Shown one piece after another: positions 7,020-15,575 of a DNA stretch of 35,187 bases. A program made the translations under genes and the position numbers. Source of the DNA: an uncultured Desulfatiglans sp. (GTDB taxonomy: Bacteria > Desulfobacterota > DSM-4660 > Desulfatiglandales > Desulfatiglandaceae); assembly GCA_900498135.1 (NCBI GenBank), contig LR026961.1, forward strand, positions 3,381,708-3,416,894, in the 5' to 3' direction. Numbering within the stretch: position 1 is the first letter of the stretch; each line of letters begins with the position of its first letter. Under the pieces are notes generated by a model. That model ran no database searches. It worked only from the letters and a program-made list of their open reading frames with translations, and was not told where the DNA came from.

Positions 7020-8808
7020 AGCCTTTGTCTTCGTCCGCTTCCTGCGCGGCCTTAAGCCGCATCCTGTAGAGCCCGTATGAAAAGTCCCGCTCGGTCGCCG
7101 CTGCCACTTCCTCCAAATGGTACCTGTCCTTGATTCCCTGGCACAACCGGCGGTTGCGCTCGTTTTGGGTGTTGCACCAGTAGTTGTAGTGAAAATAGAC
7201 ATGCCCCTGATATCTTTTGAACAGATCCTCGATCAGCCCGGGGTTGTCGATTCCCGCGTAGGTTTGAATGGCGCCCTGGCCCCACAGCAGGAACATGGTG
7301 GGGTTCTGGGTCAGGACGATCGAACGCTCAGGGATCTTCGCCACGAACTCCCGCGCATGCAGATGGTCGTACCGCGCTCCCCAGGCCTCCTGTCCGACCC
7401 TGCCGACCAGGGGTATGAACCGGATGAACGTAAAGGCGGCCAGCATGACCACCAGGGCGGAGGCAACTCCCCGTTGTCCAGGATGATTCGTAGCGGCCTG
7501 GATTTCGCCTCCGCCCTCGCTTGGTTCGACCGCCCATCGCAGGGCGGCCAGCCGCTCCCTCAGCCATGCTCCTCCCATCCCCGCCAGGACCGCGAGGGGC
7601 ATGAACGATACGAGAGCAAAGCGGACATCCGCGCCGTACTGATAGCTCCCCGCGTAAAAGAAGAGGAAGATCCCCCAGAAGAGAAGAAACCACACCGGGA
7701 GGATCATCCGCCACTTTCCAAGGCCCCTGGAGCAGAAAAGCCCCAGCCCCGCCAGCACGGTCAGCACCACGGGGAAATGCCGGCCGTCGAGATAATAGAG
7801 CCCGTTGGTCGACAGATTGTGCCCCAGGAAGGCCAAGGAAAACGTGCTGCCCTCCGCTCCCCAGGAATGGCCGCTGACCGCATAGACATGCAGCAGGTGG
7901 GGGAGAAGAAAGAGGGTGGTCAGAAGCCCCGAGGTCCACACCCTCTTCTCGGCGAATACCCCCGGCGAGACCACCAGCAGAACGAAGACGGCCAAGACCG
8001 CCACAAAGACCGATTCCGGCCGCATCTGGCAGGCAAAGGGGATGAGCAGAGACGCGACCAGCAGCTGCCTGCCCTGCCGCGTCTTGAGAAAGACCATCAG
8101 CGCAAGGACTGCAAGCCCTGTGAAAAGGGCGGCCGACGGCTCCGCGGCTGCCGTGTTGGACCAGACGATGTTATGCGGGATGAGGGCATAGGCAAGCCCC
8201 CCCAAAAAGGCGCCGAAAAAGCGTCCGCTGAGGTGCCAGCCGATGAAGAAGGCCGTCACGGCCCCGAAGGCGAATATCAGGTTGTTCAGCAGAAAGGCGT
8301 AGTGTTCATCGACCCCGAACACCTGAAAGGCCAGGCTGATGAGAAACGGCCAGCCGTTCGGCTCCTTGTTGTAGGTGATCCAATGGGGAAAATACTCCCC
8401 GTACTCGAAGGTCCCGTAGTTGCAGTACCCGGTCTGGTTGGCCAGCGCGATGTTCTGCCCCACGTTCCCGTAGATGTCTTCGTCATAGAAGATGCGGTGG
8501 GTCCGGGGGGTGTAAAGAGCGGTCATGCCGAAGGCAAAGACGAAGAGAAGGACGAGCAGAACCCCCTTCTGATTGAAAAACCCTTTTGCTGCACGGAAGA
8601 AATCTTTCCAGCAGAGGGCCGTCGCAACGAGCAGCAGAAAGAAATGGATCCTCAGGACCCAGGGCACCCATATCTTGAGGAGACCCGTGATCTCGTCCTT
8701 GGACCCATGATCCAGGAACCAGACATCGATTCCCAGCAGACACAAATAGCCGGCTCCAAGCAAAACAGGGTAGAGCCTGTGGTCATAGATTTTCTTCAGT
8801 ATGTTCAT
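7018..8808 (-). CDS. GT39/ArnT-PMT-type integral membrane glycosyltransferase
   Basis: 596 residues with about ten to twelve hydrophobic helices, the size and build of the dolichyl/undecaprenyl-phosphate-sugar dependent GT-C glycosyltransferases (GT39, ArnT/PMT-like). The first large loop carries an acidic pair in RIFYDEDIYGNVGQNIA (about residues 108-124), in the place of the catalytic Asp/Glu of this superfamily. A hydrophilic C-terminal domain of about 130 residues follows the last helix. Such enzymes use a lipid-phosphate sugar as donor on the outer face of the inner membrane. The GT2 gene at 12293-12988 is a plausible maker of that donor. ATG 8808 has no strong ribosome site. The acceptor is unknown. 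Confidence 0.8.
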   Translation of the reverse strand: MNILKKIYDHRLYPVLLGAGYLCLLGIDVWFLDHGSKDEITGLLKIWVPWVLRIHFFLLLVATALCWKDFFRAAKGFFNQKGVLLVLLFVFAFGMTALYTPRTHRIFYDEDIYGNVGQNIALANQTGYCNYGTFEYGEYFPHWITYNKEPNGWPFLISLAFQVFGVDEHYAFLLNNLIFAFGAVTAFFIGWHLSGRFFGAFLGGLAYALIPHNIVWSNTAAAEPSAALFTGLAVLALMVFLKTRQGRQLLVASLLIPFACQMRPESVFVAVLAVFVLLVVSPGVFAEKRVWTSGLLTTLFLLPHLLHVYAVSGHSWGAEGSTFSLAFLGHNLSTNGLYYLDGRHFPVVLTVLAGLGLFCSRGLGKWRMILPVWFLLFWGIFLFFYAGSYQYGADVRFALVSFMPLAVLAGMGGAWLRERLAALRWAVEPSEGGGEIQAATNHPGQRGVASALVVMLAAFTFIRFIPLVGRVGQEAWGARYDHLHAREFVAKIPERSIVLTQNPTMFLLWGQGAIQTYAGIDNPGLIEDLFKRYQGHVYFHYNYWCNTQNERNRRLCQGIKDRYHLEEVAAATERDFSYGLYRMRLKAAQEADEDKG

Positions 8809-8813
8809 GATAG

Positions 8814-8956
8814 AAGCTCGAAGGTAAAAGCGCGAAGCTCAAAGTTGAAAGCTCAGAGCGAAAAGACCGGGAATTGAAGCGCGAAGCATAAAGCATAAGG
8901 ATCAAACCGTCAAGCAGTCCGTTTTTGTCATCCCTTACCCTCTGGCTTTGAGCTTC
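8814..8956. repeat. Degenerate dispersed repeat (GCTCGAAG/GCTCAAAG type)
   Basis: This spacer is built largely from imperfect units such as GAAGCTCGAAGG, GCGAAGCTCAAAG, GAAAGCTCAGAG, GAAGCGCGAAGC and (3' part) GGCTTTGAGCTTCGAT. Similar strings occur at 10761-10786, 12206-12291 and 19030-19055, always between genes. It is a low-complexity dispersed repeat of unknown origin. Confidence 0.6.
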
Positions 8957-8969
8957 GATATGGAAATAC

Positions 8970-10676
8970 TTATCTTTTCTCTTTCGTTACAAGAAAATCC
9001 CCTATAAACAAATGCCTGACATCAGTTCTTCGAAACATATCCAAAGCGTCATCCGGGGAGCAGACCATCGGCTCGCCATGGATGTTCAAACTGGTGTTGA
9101 GCACCACGCCCATGCCGAGTTCCTCTTTGACCCGGATCAGCAGGTCCCGGTAACGGGGGTTTTCATCGCCCACAATATGCGGCCGGCACGTCCCGTCGAT
9201 ATTGCTGACCCCCTCCATGAGCGCCCTGTGGGCCTCGCGCACCCTGAAGGCCGTCGTCATGAAGCGGTTCCGCCCGGGGTCCTGTCCATCCACGCACAGA
9301 AGCGCCTCCGCATCGCTTTCCAGAATAGACGGGCAGAACGGCTGGTACCATACCCGCTTTTTGAGCACCAGGTTGAGCCGGTCCTTGATCTCCTTCCGGT
9401 CGGGCCTCGCGACGATGCTCCGGTTCCCGAGGGCCCTCGGGCCGATCTCCATCCGCCCCTGAAACCAGAAGATGATTTCGCCGTCGAGCACCAGCCGCGC
9501 GGCGCGGCCGGGGGCATCGTCCAGCTTCACATAGGGAAATCCGCAACGCTCGATGGCGCGCAGGATCTCGCCTTCCGTGAAAGCAGGGCCCAGATACAAG
9601 TCCCTCAGCCTGCAGCCCCGGACCCCATGCCGCTCGTAGTTGATTCCGATGGCTGCCCCCAGGGCGAGCCCGCCGTCCCCCATGTGGGGAAAAACGAAGA
9701 CCTCCTCCGCCTCGGGCAGCCGGGCGATCTTCATGTTCAGCTTGACGTTGGAAAATACGCCGCCCGCACACGCCAAAGAGCGCTCGCCTGTCAAACGCAT
9801 CGCGTTTTGGATGAGCGTCAAGGCCCTTTCTTCGAGGACCCGCTGGGCCATGTAGGCGAACTGCTCGGATGGGTACTGCCAGAGGATCTTTTTCAGTTCG
9901 CGGTGCATCTCCGTGGACGTGTAGGGGGAGACGAGCCTCAAGCCCCGCACCTCGATCAACGCCATGAGCGGATTGTCCCGATCGGGGATCGGGTAGGCGT
10001 AGTTGGCCAAGGCCATGACCTTCCCTTCGTCTTCCAACTCCCGCATGTTCATGAGGTTGGTCACATGTTCGAAAAAGATCCCGAGCGAGACGGACGAAGG
10101 CAAAGTCTGCAAGATATGAAGGCCGTCCCCGTCGAACCGCCACAGGGATCCGGAAAGGCCGTCCCCGACACCGTCGAGTGTGAGCACCAGACACCGTTCA
10201 AACCCGCTGGTCCGCGCCGCCGCCTCGGCGTGGCACCGGTGGTGATCCAGCAGGGACAGGCGGAAGCCGGCAAAGCCCTCGGCCTCGAGCCGGCTTCTGA
10301 GATGGATGCGGCTGAGCCGGCGGCTGATGAGGTTCGGCCCCAGTTCGGTGAACCGGTATTTGAAGCCCTTTTTGAAGGGGTCCGAGCCCCGGGGCCGCAT
10401 CTTTCTCCGGCGGATGAGGTAGTATTCCTCTTTCAACCCGGGCACCAGCCGGGTCAGCGTCTTGGCCGGGTCGGAGGTGGAGACGGCGATCTCCCCAACC
10501 GCGGAGGCCTCGATGCCTTCGTATTGGAGACAGGCCCGGATGGAGCGAAACGGAAATCCAACCTCCAGCTTCCGGCGGCTCAATCGTTCTTCGTTGACGG
10601 CAAAAACGATCCGGTCGCCCTCGACAAGGGCTGCGCCCGCGTCGTGTCCGTCCCAGATGCCCAGCGTGTAAGTCAT
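8970..10676 (-). CDS. NodU/CmcH-family carbamoyltransferase
   Basis: 568 residues, full length for the family. The N-terminal Kae1/ASKHA-like domain shows YTLGIWDGHDAGAAL, FAVNEERLSRRK, LLDHHRCHAEAA (the His-rich metal/carbamoyl-phosphate site) and LTLDGVGDGLS. The C-terminal domain includes LACAGGVFSNVKLN, FPHMGDGGLALGAA, GPRALGNRSIVA and FCPSILE. These proteins move a carbamoyl group from carbamoyl phosphate, via carbamoyl-AMP, to a hydroxyl of a sugar or antibiotic. Within this locus it probably decorates a sugar of the exported glycan. ATG 10676 follows GGGAG. It belongs to a four-gene minus-strand block whose spacers carry dispersed repeats. Family very secure; acceptor unknown. Confidence 0.92.
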   Translation of the reverse strand: MTYTLGIWDGHDAGAALVEGDRIVFAVNEERLSRRKLEVGFPFRSIRACLQYEGIEASAVGEIAVSTSDPAKTLTRLVPGLKEEYYLIRRRKMRPRGSDPFKKGFKYRFTELGPNLISRRLSRIHLRSRLEAEGFAGFRLSLLDHHRCHAEAAARTSGFERCLVLTLDGVGDGLSGSLWRFDGDGLHILQTLPSSVSLGIFFEHVTNLMNMRELEDEGKVMALANYAYPIPDRDNPLMALIEVRGLRLVSPYTSTEMHRELKKILWQYPSEQFAYMAQRVLEERALTLIQNAMRLTGERSLACAGGVFSNVKLNMKIARLPEAEEVFVFPHMGDGGLALGAAIGINYERHGVRGCRLRDLYLGPAFTEGEILRAIERCGFPYVKLDDAPGRAARLVLDGEIIFWFQGRMEIGPRALGNRSIVARPDRKEIKDRLNLVLKKRVWYQPFCPSILESDAEALLCVDGQDPGRNRFMTTAFRVREAHRALMEGVSNIDGTCRPHIVGDENPRYRDLLIRVKEELGMGVVLNTSLNIHGEPMVCSPDDALDMFRRTDVRHLFIGDFLVTKEKR

Positions 10677-10760
10677 TGGCCGTGCTTCTCCCTTTGTTTC
10701 GATGATATCCTTATCGTAACACCCCGCAGGAAGCGGCTCGGAGCTCCACGTGTATCCCCC

Positions 10761-10786
10761 TTTGGGCTTTCAGCTTCGAGCCTTCG
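10761..10786. repeat. Dispersed repeat overlapping a gene's stop codon
   Basis: Contains GGGCTTTCAGCTTCGAGCC, the same type as at 8814 and 12206. On the minus strand it supplies the last codons (KARS) and the TGA of the radical SAM gene, so the repeat has inserted at, or grown into, the 3' end of that gene. Confidence 0.55.
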
Positions 10787-12188
10787 TTGCCCACCCGAGG
10801 AACCGTGCCACCTGTTGCAGAACACCCCGTGCCGCGCCCAATCTGCTCAGCTTCAAGAGCCGCAGGATCGCTGCCGGCCGTCCGTAGAATCTCCGGTAGG
10901 CATGCCGGCGGAATCGGTCCACCTTTTGCCCGGGAAGACTCGGCAGTTCCATTCCCGCATGGTCCTGCCCGTAAAGGCCGCCCCCCCGGAGCCACCCCCT
11001 TCTCGAGGCCAGTTCGTAGAGCCGCGTCCCCGGAAAGGGCGCTGCCGCATAGAACTGTGCGATATCCAGGGGCAGTGCGAGTGCCAGGGCCAACGTGGCC
11101 TTCATGCTCGCCTCCGTTTCACCCGGGAGCCCCAGGATGAAATGACCGGATGTCTTGATCCCGAGGTCATGCGCCATGCATACGGCTCTTCGCGACTGCT
11201 CCAAGGTAATCCCTTTTTCCGCCTGTTCGAGGACATGCGCGCTCCCGGATTCCAGCCCGAAACTGATCATCCAGAGGCCCGCCGCCTTCATCAGCGACAG
11301 GGTCTCCCGGTCCACCGTGTCCACCCGGCTGTTGCAGGCCCACTGTATCCGGAGTCCCCGCTCGATGACTTCACGGCAAAATCCTGCCACGTAGGCCTTG
11401 TCGGCGGTAAACGTATCGGCCCAGATGAAAAAATCACGGACATGAAACCGCCTCATATCTTCGGCCATCTCATCGACCACCTGTCCCACGGGCCTCTTCC
11501 TGAGACCTCTTCCATAGTAAAGGGGCGCCGTGCAGAAGCTGCACCGGTATGGGCAGCCCCGGATGGGTGCGACGATGAGAAAAGGGTAGCCCCGCAGCGG
11601 AAGCCGGTAAGGGTAAAGATCCAGGTGATGCCAGGCGGGTGCCGGGATATCCTCTGCCTCGATCAGGGGCCGGTCCGGGTTGTGGCGGATCTCTCCCCCT
11701 CGGCCATGCCGGAAGGAGAGGCCCGCGATCCCCTCGAGCCCTCGCCCTTCCTTTTGGCAGACCTCCCGGATGGTCTCTTCCGGTTCCCGCCGGATCACCA
11801 GATCGATCCATGGATGCCGCAGGGCCGCCTCAGGGAGCGCCGTTACATGCGTCCCGAAGACGCCGGTAACGCTTCGCGGTGCCGCCTGCTTCACGAGGGT
11901 GGAGAGATTGAGATCATAAGTCAGGGTAGGGGTCCCGGTTGTCCAGAAGACGAAATCCGGTCGAAAAGCCGCCAGCGCTCCGGCAAGCCGCTTCCGATCC
12001 ATCCCCGCAGCCGGACAGTCGGCCACTTTCAGGCGATGACCGTCTCTTTCCAGAGCCGCAGCCGTCGTAGCCAGGGACACCGGGGGCCACTGGGTGCCCC
12101 AGACGCCTGCCTCCTGAGTGCAGCGCCCTTCGCGGGTAAACCCCTTGCCCTCCGGATGGGGGGGGTTCAATAAAAAGACTCGTGCCAC
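10770..12188 (-). CDS. B12-binding radical SAM protein
   Basis: 472 residues from GTG 12188, preceded on its strand by GGAGA at good spacing. The N-terminal 150 residues form a cobalamin-binding-like Rossmann domain (RVFLLNPPHP, PPVSLATTAAALERDGH, GVFGTHVTALPEA). The radical SAM core starts with the cluster motif GCPYRCSFC (C-x3-C-x2-C, about residues 215-223), followed by FIWADTFTADK, FGLESGSAHVLEQ and GHFILGLPGET. This is the BchE/P-methylase-type (class B) architecture, whose members do methylations and ring or C-C chemistry. In a glycan locus, methylation of a sugar or lipid is a reasonable guess. A C8 tract (12158-12165) falls within the first ten codons and could slip. Family secure, substrate unknown. 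Confidence 0.9.
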   Translation of the reverse strand: MARVFLLNPPHPEGKGFTREGRCTQEAGVWGTQWPPVSLATTAAALERDGHRLKVADCPAAGMDRKRLAGALAAFRPDFVFWTTGTPTLTYDLNLSTLVKQAAPRSVTGVFGTHVTALPEAALRHPWIDLVIRREPEETIREVCQKEGRGLEGIAGLSFRHGRGGEIRHNPDRPLIEAEDIPAPAWHHLDLYPYRLPLRGYPFLIVAPIRGCPYRCSFCTAPLYYGRGLRKRPVGQVVDEMAEDMRRFHVRDFFIWADTFTADKAYVAGFCREVIERGLRIQWACNSRVDTVDRETLSLMKAAGLWMISFGLESGSAHVLEQAEKGITLEQSRRAVCMAHDLGIKTSGHFILGLPGETEASMKATLALALALPLDIAQFYAAAPFPGTRLYELASRRGWLRGGGLYGQDHAGMELPSLPGQKVDRFRRHAYRRFYGRPAAILRLLKLSRLGAARGVLQQVARFLGWATKARS

Positions 12189-12205
12189 TTGCCGTCTCCA
12201 AAAGG

Positions 12206-12291
12206 GCTCGAAGCCCCAGGCTCAAACCTCATAAACATAACCACAGGGCTTTCCCAGCGTGCCCCTTGGCCTTCGAGCTTCGAGCGTCGAC
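12206..12291. repeat. Dispersed repeat between minus-strand genes
   Basis: The spacer between the radical SAM and GT2 genes carries GGGCTCGAAGC near 12205 and GGCCTTCGAGCTTCGAGCG around 12268-12286, the same degenerate GCTTCGAGC family as at 8814, 10761 and 19030. Confidence 0.5.
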
Positions 12292-12292
12292 C

Positions 12293-12988
12293 TCAGAGAT
12301 ACAGATACTTGAACGCGCTCCACACATACCTGAACGCCACCTTCTTGACGCTGATCTTGGAATACCCGGCCTTGCGCCTCTGCTCGTGCGTCGGGACCTC
12401 GTCCATGCGATACCCCTTTTTCAGGGTCTTGATGATCATCTCCTGTTCGATGGTGGTGATGTTTTCCCGCAGCCCGAGCGCCCTCAAAACATCGGTCCGA
12501 ATGGCCCGAAAGCCGTTCTGGCTCTCCGAAAGACGGACCCCGAAGCGATGATTGATGCACGCCGTGATAAACGAACTTCCCATGAGCCTGAAACACTCAT
12601 CGAAGCCGCCGTGCAGTTCGCTGGACCCCCCGAGCAGCCGCGAACCCGAGACATGATCCGCCTTCCCCTCCAAAATGGGTGCGACCAGCGCCGGGATGTC
12701 GTCCGGGTCGTGCGAGCCGTCAGCGTCAACGAACACCGCGATCTCCCTCCGCAGATGGGGAATGACGGTCCGGATGGCCTCGCCTTTGCCTTTTCGGTGG
12801 TCGAAGATGACCCTCGCCCCGCATCCCCGGGCGATGGCCGGGGTCTCGTCCCGCGAGTGCCCGTCGATGACCAGGATGTCATCGGAGTATGCCCTGCATC
12901 CGTGGATGATCTCGGCAAGGGTAGCCGCTTCATCGAGGGCCGGAATGGCGATGCTGATCTCCGGGATGAGCGTTCCAGTGTTCGTCAT
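12293..12988 (-). CDS. GT2 glycosyltransferase, DPM1/polyprenyl-phosphate sugar synthase-like
   Basis: 231 residues, GT-A fold without membrane helices. ISIAIPALDEAATLAEII opens the nucleotide-binding half, ILVIDGHSRDET and VFVDADGSHDP (the metal-binding acidic motif) follow, and the C-terminal SQNGFRAIR...TIEQEMIIKTLKKGYRMDEVP segment is typical of dolichol-phosphate mannosyltransferase-like and related enzymes. It probably transfers a sugar from a nucleotide donor to a polyprenyl phosphate at the inner membrane. The product could feed the GT39-like enzyme at 7018-8808. It is the first gene of the minus-strand block, divergent from the export module at 13469. The ATG at 12988 is the natural start. 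Family secure; sugar and lipid unknown. Confidence 0.87.
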   Translation of the reverse strand: MTNTGTLIPEISIAIPALDEAATLAEIIHGCRAYSDDILVIDGHSRDETPAIARGCGARVIFDHRKGKGEAIRTVIPHLRREIAVFVDADGSHDPDDIPALVAPILEGKADHVSGSRLLGGSSELHGGFDECFRLMGSSFITACINHRFGVRLSESQNGFRAIRTDVLRALGLRENITTIEQEMIIKTLKKGYRMDEVPTHEQRRKAGYSKISVKKVAFRYVWSAFKYLYL

Positions 12989-13468
12989 GGTTTTTTACCC
13001 GTTTTCCTTGACTTCTCCCTGCAACACGGGTTAAACGAGCAGGCGATGAGTGATTCTGGGTTGTAGGCTGTGCGGTGGCAGTGTTCCGGTTGTTTGAGCG
13101 AGAGAATTCGATGCACCGATGACAACACGCCAATCTAATTCCTTCACTAGCGTAATTGTTTGATAAAATCAAGTAAAAGTACTCATAACACCGAATAAAT
13201 TTTTAGCTTTAAAATGTGGTGATTCGGATAAGCTAAAGGACGTATTGTATTTTCACCCAGTCCAATGCAATTGCAAAAACGCCATTGTGGAATGTGCGAA
13301 ACGAATTCTCTTGTTTGATGACTTCGTCACTTATAAAGTACCACTATTTTTTGGCTGTAGATGTGTTTAGGCAATCCTCTGCGTCATCAGAACTTGAAGG
13401 AAAATGGAACCGCAAACCTGGTTGTACGTTTAGCTGTGGCGATGAAGCCGTATGAGGGAGGAGGAGCG
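12989..13468. promoter_or_regulatory. Divergent AT-rich intergenic region upstream of the export module
   Basis: 480 bases, AT-rich against GC-rich neighbours, lying between divergent transcription units. No gene is seen. Weak sigma-70-like candidates reading right are TTGATA-N17-TCATAA (13158-13186) and TTGTTT-N17-TAAAGT (13311-13339). There is a small inverted repeat TTGAT-AAA-ATCAA (13158-13170). I found no correctly spaced sigma-54 promoter here. It must hold promoters for both sides but neither can be fixed by eye. Confidence 0.4.
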
Positions 13469-14059
13469 ATGATACGAAGATGGGTTCACTTGATTTTGGT
13501 GATGGGTGTCTGCCTGTGGTTCTCTGCGGCCTATGCGGAAGAGCCCGCCGAATACATCAACCCAGACGGAACCATCAACGAGGAAAAGCTGGTTGCTGAC
13601 ATAGAATCGGGTGTTATTTCCGATCCGGTGGCATTCACCGGCCTCCTCGTCGAGGTGGCTCCGGAGCAGGCTCCGACCATCGTAGGGATTATTGCCAAGG
13701 TGGTCCCGGAAAAAGCGCCCCTGATCGCAGAGGCCGCTGTAAACAAAGCCCCGCCCGAAAAGGCCGCCGATATCACGGTCGCAGCCGTCTTGGCCGCCCC
13801 TGAGCAGGCCGATGCGATTGTCGCCGCCGTCATCGCCGTTGTCCCCGCCGAGGCAGAGAAGATCCAGGCCGCCGTGGATGCGGTCAAGCCCCCGGTGACT
13901 GAGACCACCACCGAGACCACGTCGGAAACCACTGAAGAGACCACCGAAGAGACCACGGCCGAGACCACCAGCGTCGAAACCACCACGGTCGAGACGACGA
14001 CCACCACCACCACAACCACGACCACCAGCGTGGAAACGACGGTCAGTCCGGCCAGTTGA
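13469..14059 (+). CDS. Secreted repeat protein with Thr/Glu-rich tail, unrecognised family
   Basis: 196 residues from ATG 13469, preceded by GGGAGGAGGAG; the longer frame from 13361 is less likely. A signal peptide ends near AAYA (residue 23). Residues about 62-140 are five tandem 15-16 residue units of the form P-E-x-A-x-x-I-x-x-A-(A/V)-V/I-x-x-(A/V), each likely one short helix pair (VAPEQAPTIVGIIAKV, VPEKAPLIAEAAVNKA, PPEKAADITVAAVLAA and so on). Residues 143-192 are almost only Thr and Glu with Ser/Val, including a run of eleven Thr, encoded by an ACC/ACG-rich microsatellite. It precedes the beta-barrel gene by 44 bases, so it probably belongs to the export module as a periplasmic or surface protein. 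Thr-rich tails are often O-glycosylated. Function unknown. Confidence 0.75.
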   Translation: MIRRWVHLILVMGVCLWFSAAYAEEPAEYINPDGTINEEKLVADIESGVISDPVAFTGLLVEVAPEQAPTIVGIIAKVVPEKAPLIAEAAVNKAPPEKAADITVAAVLAAPEQADAIVAAVIAVVPAEAEKIQAAVDAVKPPVTETTTETTSETTEETTEETTAETTSVETTTVETTTTTTTTTTTSVETTVSPAS

Positions 14060-14103
14060 GCTTTTTGATCGCATTTGACAGCAGAAATTCGAGGGAACGA
14101 CCG

Positions 14104-15444
14104 ATGACAAAAAGATGGCTTTTTCACATATGTTTAGCGATGGCGCTGGTTGCCTTCACCTTCTCGCAGACCTTGGCCGAGGTCATCTGGCAGAGCGGCC
14201 CCATAAAGGTCGAGGATGAAATGGCGGAAGACAGGGGCAGGATCACCGTAGGGAAGCTCAAGGTGATCCCGACCATGAAGGTAGGCGGCGTTTATGACGA
14301 CAACATCTTCCTCGGCAACGACTATACGAACAACCCCAACAACCCCGGCACAACGGTGAACGGGCAGTTGACCAAGCCCCTCGAATCCGACTATATCCTC
14401 CATCTCATGCCGGGGCTCCTCGCCAACTACGCCATCCCAGGCGGGCGGGGGAACGTCAACCTGGGCTACGAAGGCGATTGGGCGTTCTACGAGAGCATGA
14501 CCGTCCAGAACTGGAACAACCAGCGCGGGATCTTCAACGCCGATTACAAGGCGCCGGCCGGCCTCCTGCTGGGGATCGACAATGTCTTCACCAGCGCCGA
14601 AGACCCTTACGGGGACGCCACCCAGTATGCCCTCGGTTACAGCAAGAAGCGCTGGAACAACGACCTCAACACCAAGGTCGGCTGGGATTTTCATAACCGC
14701 TTGAGGGTGCTGGGTTATTATGACTTCTACAAACAAAAATACGATGACGACCGGGACTACACCCAGAACTGGACCACCAACGGCTTCGGCATCGGCGTGG
14801 AGATGCGCGTCCTTCCCAGGACCTGGGCCTTTCTCAGGTACCACCTCTACGATCAGAACTTCGACACCAACCTCTTCGGCACCACCGACTCCAACAACGC
14901 CGACAACAAGCAGAACAGCATCAGCAGCGGTCTCCTGTGGGATGGAGGCGGAAAATTGGAAGGGGAGGTCAATTTCGGCTGGGGATGGCTCGACTTCGAC
15001 AATTCCGTCGATCGAAACGGCAGGGCCTACGAAAACTACAATACGTGGGTCGCGGCGACATCCTTGAGCTACAGGGTCCTGGCCAGAACGCGGTTGACTT
15101 TCAATATCGCCAGGGCTATAAGGCCCACAGGCGCGGACAAGCAGGAATACTACGATGACACCCAGGTCGGCCTCAACATCGCCCAGGATCTGCCCTATAA
15201 ACTGAGCCTGAACGCCGGTTTCATTTACAGCAGAAACGACTACAACACCGCCGTAAGCGCTGTTTCCCTGAGCACGGATAAGAGGGAGGACGACAACTAT
15301 CTGGCAGCGGTCAACCTCAAATACAAGATCCGCCCCTGGCTGGACGCCTCGCTGGGATACCGGTACCTCAAGAAGGATTCGAACGATGTGCTCCAGTCCT
15401 TCACCGACAACCAGGTGATCCTCGCCGTAGGGGCCTCCTATTAG
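14104..15444 (+). CDS. Outer-membrane beta-barrel protein of the polysaccharide export module
   Basis: 446 residues. ATG 14104 follows GAGGGAA; the upstream TTG 14056 would spoil the signal peptide. MTKRWLFHICLAMALVAFTFSQTLAE is a clear signal peptide. The mature protein is rich in alternating aromatic/polar strands (LHLMPGLLANYAIPGG, VNLGYEGDWAFYES, VLGYYDFYKQKYDDD, LDASLGYRYLKKDS) and ends in VILAVGASY, a terminal strand finishing in an aromatic residue as expected for BAM-dependent barrels. It resembles the EpsL-type or BBP2-like outer-membrane proteins found beside Wza/Wzc genes in deltaproteobacteria. It could be an export pore or surface anchor for the polymer. Barrel call strong, exact role inferred from context. 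Confidence 0.8.
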   Translation: MTKRWLFHICLAMALVAFTFSQTLAEVIWQSGPIKVEDEMAEDRGRITVGKLKVIPTMKVGGVYDDNIFLGNDYTNNPNNPGTTVNGQLTKPLESDYILHLMPGLLANYAIPGGRGNVNLGYEGDWAFYESMTVQNWNNQRGIFNADYKAPAGLLLGIDNVFTSAEDPYGDATQYALGYSKKRWNNDLNTKVGWDFHNRLRVLGYYDFYKQKYDDDRDYTQNWTTNGFGIGVEMRVLPRTWAFLRYHLYDQNFDTNLFGTTDSNNADNKQNSISSGLLWDGGGKLEGEVNFGWGWLDFDNSVDRNGRAYENYNTWVAATSLSYRVLARTRLTFNIARAIRPTGADKQEYYDDTQVGLNIAQDLPYKLSLNAGFIYSRNDYNTAVSAVSLSTDKREDDNYLAAVNLKYKIRPWLDASLGYRYLKKDSNDVLQSFTDNQVILAVGASY

Positions 15445-15575
15445 TTCGATCGTCCGTTTATTCCTCCTCTCCCGGGTCACGCCGAATGCAGCCTGAGGCG
15501 AAGATAGAGGATCCAGCCCCTTCGGCCGCATCGCCAACCCGGCCCTCAAAAGGCCCGAGAGAAGGAAAAAAGCCT

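Noticed and set aside
9012-12173. 1053-codon open frame on the plus strand
   Set aside because: It runs antisense across both the carbamoyltransferase and the radical SAM gene, which are each certain by motifs; its own translation resembles nothing.
13158-13170. TTGAT-AAA-ATCAA as a fourth copy of the regulator palindrome
   Set aside because: The arms do not match the CTATCA/TGATAG core of the three sites near 1617-2250; it is a common AT-rich palindrome.
13068-13280. Possible sigma-54 promoters upstream of the export module (TGGCA...TTGT near 13077 and TGGC...TTTTTGCA on the minus strand near 13275)
   Set aside because: The distance between the GG and GC elements is wrong in both (not the required spacing seen at 1990-2006).
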